A stretch of DNA of 7,707 nucleotides, taken from Selenomonadaceae bacterium (lineage in GTDB: Bacteria; Bacillota; Negativicutes; Selenomonadales; Selenomonadaceae). The stretch spans positions 1 to 7,707 of the forward strand of contig JAFXOC010000180.1 in the NCBI GenBank assembly GCA_017529085.1, read 5' to 3'. The position numbers were made by a program, and so were the translations under genes. Below the pieces are notes generated by a model. The model was not told the DNA's origin. It searched no databases and was given only the letters and a program-made list of their open reading frames with translations. Shown here piece by piece: positions 6,437-7,707 of this stretch. Each line of letters starts with the position of its first letter. The stretch's first letter is position 1.

Positions 6437-6479
6437 CGCGGGCGTAGCGTCATGTGTTGAGCGCAACGCTGCGCCCGCG
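6437..6479. repeat. Strong GC-rich hairpin between the two autotransporter genes
   Basis: Arms 6437-6449 and 6467-6479 pair over 13 positions with one exception (G-U in plus-strand RNA, A-C mismatch in minus-strand RNA), around a 17-base loop. Part of the loop, AGCG at 6460-6463, can pair with CGCT at 6467-6470 instead, giving a competing small hairpin. It starts eight bases after the upstream gene's stop on the minus strand, and no T tract follows in that direction. It may block read-through, protect the upstream mRNA 3' end or modulate expression of the downstream gene. Confidence 0.7.
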
Positions 6480-6486
6480 AAAAAAC

Positions 6487-7707
6487 TTACCACAATTTTT
6501 TCAAAGTAATCGATGCGGCAATATCGCGGTCGTGACTGCCTTTCTGGAATTTTGCATCGCCGACTAATTGCCATCCGTCGGTGGAACTTATGTTGCCAAA
6601 TAAACGAAGAATAAAATGGGTTTTGTCTTGACTACCGCGCAGAGTGTAACGGTTGGAATCGTCGCCTATGAAGTTATAGGATAAATCGGGGTCTGCGCCG
6701 CTAAATGCGTGTTTTATGCCGACACGCGCGCCATAGTTGCCCATTTTCGCCACGCGCTTAAACTCCATTCCAAGCTGACCCGCAAAATACGTGTTTTTAA
6801 GGCTGTCCGTCTTATGACCGTAAACGCCCATTCCGTTCTCCGTATAGCCGCCTTGAGTTAGGTGGGAAAGTTGCAGATTGATATATGGGCTGACTCTCCA
6901 GATTTTCTGATTGTTGTGAAGTTCATGCTTATACTCGCCGCCGATTTCCGCGATATGCCCGCCGTATTTGTTTTCCGTTGAAAGCCCTAATGCGGAGATA
7001 CTTCTGCGGTTCTTGTTGCGAAGCCAACCTAAATCCGCATAAATATAAGCGTCGTCCGCATTTCTCTTATAAAGCGCGTACACGCCCGCGCGGGTGTCGT
7101 AGATGTTGCCGCCCGCGTTTTTCGCGCCAAGGTTCATTGAATTGTACGATACAAAACCGCCTAATCTCCAACCTTTGCCTATAGCTTTGTCATAACCGCC
7201 GGAAATCGCGCTGGCGTGATAATTTGCGCCGCTTCTCGTTTCGCCCCAATTTTTGGCGAAATTCACCCATATATCGTTGTTGATAGTGGGGTCTATGTTC
7301 GTCTTTTCATAAGCCGTGGTAAGGCGTTCGCCGATAATATTGTTCACCGCGCTGTTTTGCTGGGCAACTGCCGCCATATCCGCCGCCGCAGAATTTCCTA
7401 TATCGGAGAGAGCCGATTTTGCGCTTGTCGCGTCCATACTATAGAGGACGCGCATTTCGTCAACGCCTGCGGTATCGCCGCTTGATTGTAAGTTTTGACG
7501 CATGGCGTTCATAGCGTTGTACGTTTCGTTTTGCTCGCTTGTGGTATCGCCCAAATTATTCGCTTCAACGGCGGTGACTACCAAATTGTTCGCGTCCTCC
7601 CGCTTTACTTCGGTATTCATCATACCGCTTGACTGCGAAGAATAGACAACATTACCCGTAATTCCCTTTGTTGCGGTTAAAACCGTGCTTTTTTCGTCCG
7701 GAACATA
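6487..7707 (-). CDS. Autotransporter, C-terminal part (linker and beta-barrel), 5' end outside window
   Basis: The reading frame is open through the right edge, so the gene starts beyond 7707 and only its last 406 residues are visible. An ATG at 7623 is internal: the 28 codons before it match the same linker in the neighbouring gene. After a linker of about 140 residues comes an autotransporter barrel starting near NNDIWVNFAKNWGETR and ending in SITLKKLW, with the terminal Trp typical of outer-membrane proteins. The barrel aligns without large gaps with that of the gene at 2811-6407, at roughly 70% identity by eye, so the two are tandem paralogues. The linker segment is nearly identical at DNA level. 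It is transcribed toward its paralogue, 79 bp away. The passenger, and therefore the function, is unknown; it need not be a protease. Confidence 0.9.
   Translation of the reverse strand, partial: YVPDEKSTVLTATKGITGNVVYSSQSSGMMNTEVKREDANNLVVTAVEANNLGDTTSEQNETYNAMNAMRQNLQSSGDTAGVDEMRVLYSMDATSAKSALSDIGNSAAADMAAVAQQNSAVNNIIGERLTTAYEKTNIDPTINNDIWVNFAKNWGETRSGANYHASAISGGYDKAIGKGWRLGGFVSYNSMNLGAKNAGGNIYDTRAGVYALYKRNADDAYIYADLGWLRNKNRRSISALGLSTENKYGGHIAEIGGEYKHELHNNQKIWRVSPYINLQLSHLTQGGYTENGMGVYGHKTDSLKNTYFAGQLGMEFKRVAKMGNYGARVGIKHAFSGADPDLSYNFIGDDSNRYTLRGSQDKTHFILRLFGNISSTDGWQLVGDAKFQKGSHDRDIAASITLKKLW
7417..7707 (-). repeat. Direct repeat in autotransporter linker, copy 2 (runs to window edge)
   Basis: The second copy of the 291-bp block, same orientation, 3679 bp away. 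The identity reaches the last base of the window, so its true right end is not known. Confidence 0.95.

Noticed and set aside
7536..7623. ATG at 7623 as the start of a short barrel-only protein
   Set aside because: The frame is open upstream to the window edge and matches the neighbour's linker codon for codon; no ribosome binding site or signal peptide is present.
1..7707. Insertion sequence or prophage as the cause of the rearrangements
   Set aside because: No transposase, integrase, terminal inverted repeats or target-site duplications are visible in the window.

Overview
The window looks like a chromosomal segment of a diderm (outer-membrane-bearing) Firmicute, probably a Negativicutes member. 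The cytosolic genes (a short nitroreductase, a histidinol-phosphatase-type PHP protein, and remnants of mutL, a clostridial-type peptide deformylase and a DUF169 gene) have a Firmicutes flavour. Two adjacent genes on the minus strand encode autotransporters with C-terminal outer-membrane beta-barrels. The lineage is an inference from protein style, not from a marker gene.

Layout. Positions 1-506 (+) are a broken junction. A fragment of a PHP phosphatase gene runs out of frame at about 192 into the last ~104 codons of mutL. The intact PHP gene follows at 507-1274 (+), and its bases 671-862 are a near copy of 1-192. This is the pattern expected from a tandem duplication of about 670 bp covering the mutL 3' end and the php 5' part. 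A clear intrinsic terminator at 1396-1426 closes this unit. From 1433 onward every recognisable gene is on the minus strand: a deleted DUF169 remnant (1433-1573), an intact 165-residue nitroreductase (1588-2085), and a frameshifted, N-terminally eroded peptide deformylase (2150-2426). About 380 bp of mostly AT-rich non-coding DNA with hairpins follows.

The second half holds two tandem autotransporter genes read leftward. The complete one (2811-6407, 1198 aa) has a signal peptide, a zinc-metalloprotease-like domain with HEIGH, a beta-helix-like stretch of about 26-residue repeats and a C-terminal barrel ending in Trp. Upstream of it, 79 bp away and across a strong GC-rich hairpin, lies the 3' part of a paralogue (6487 to beyond 7707), of which only the linker and barrel are visible. 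The two genes share a 291-bp block that is 98.6% identical (3738-4028 and 7417-7707), while the flanking barrels are clearly more diverged. That points to gene conversion or recombination at the passenger/barrel linker.

Both window ends lie inside near-identical repeats, so the window may be a whole contig broken at repeats, and the chimeric left end should be checked against raw reads. I see no defence system, CRISPR array, tRNA or rRNA, and no insertion sequence.
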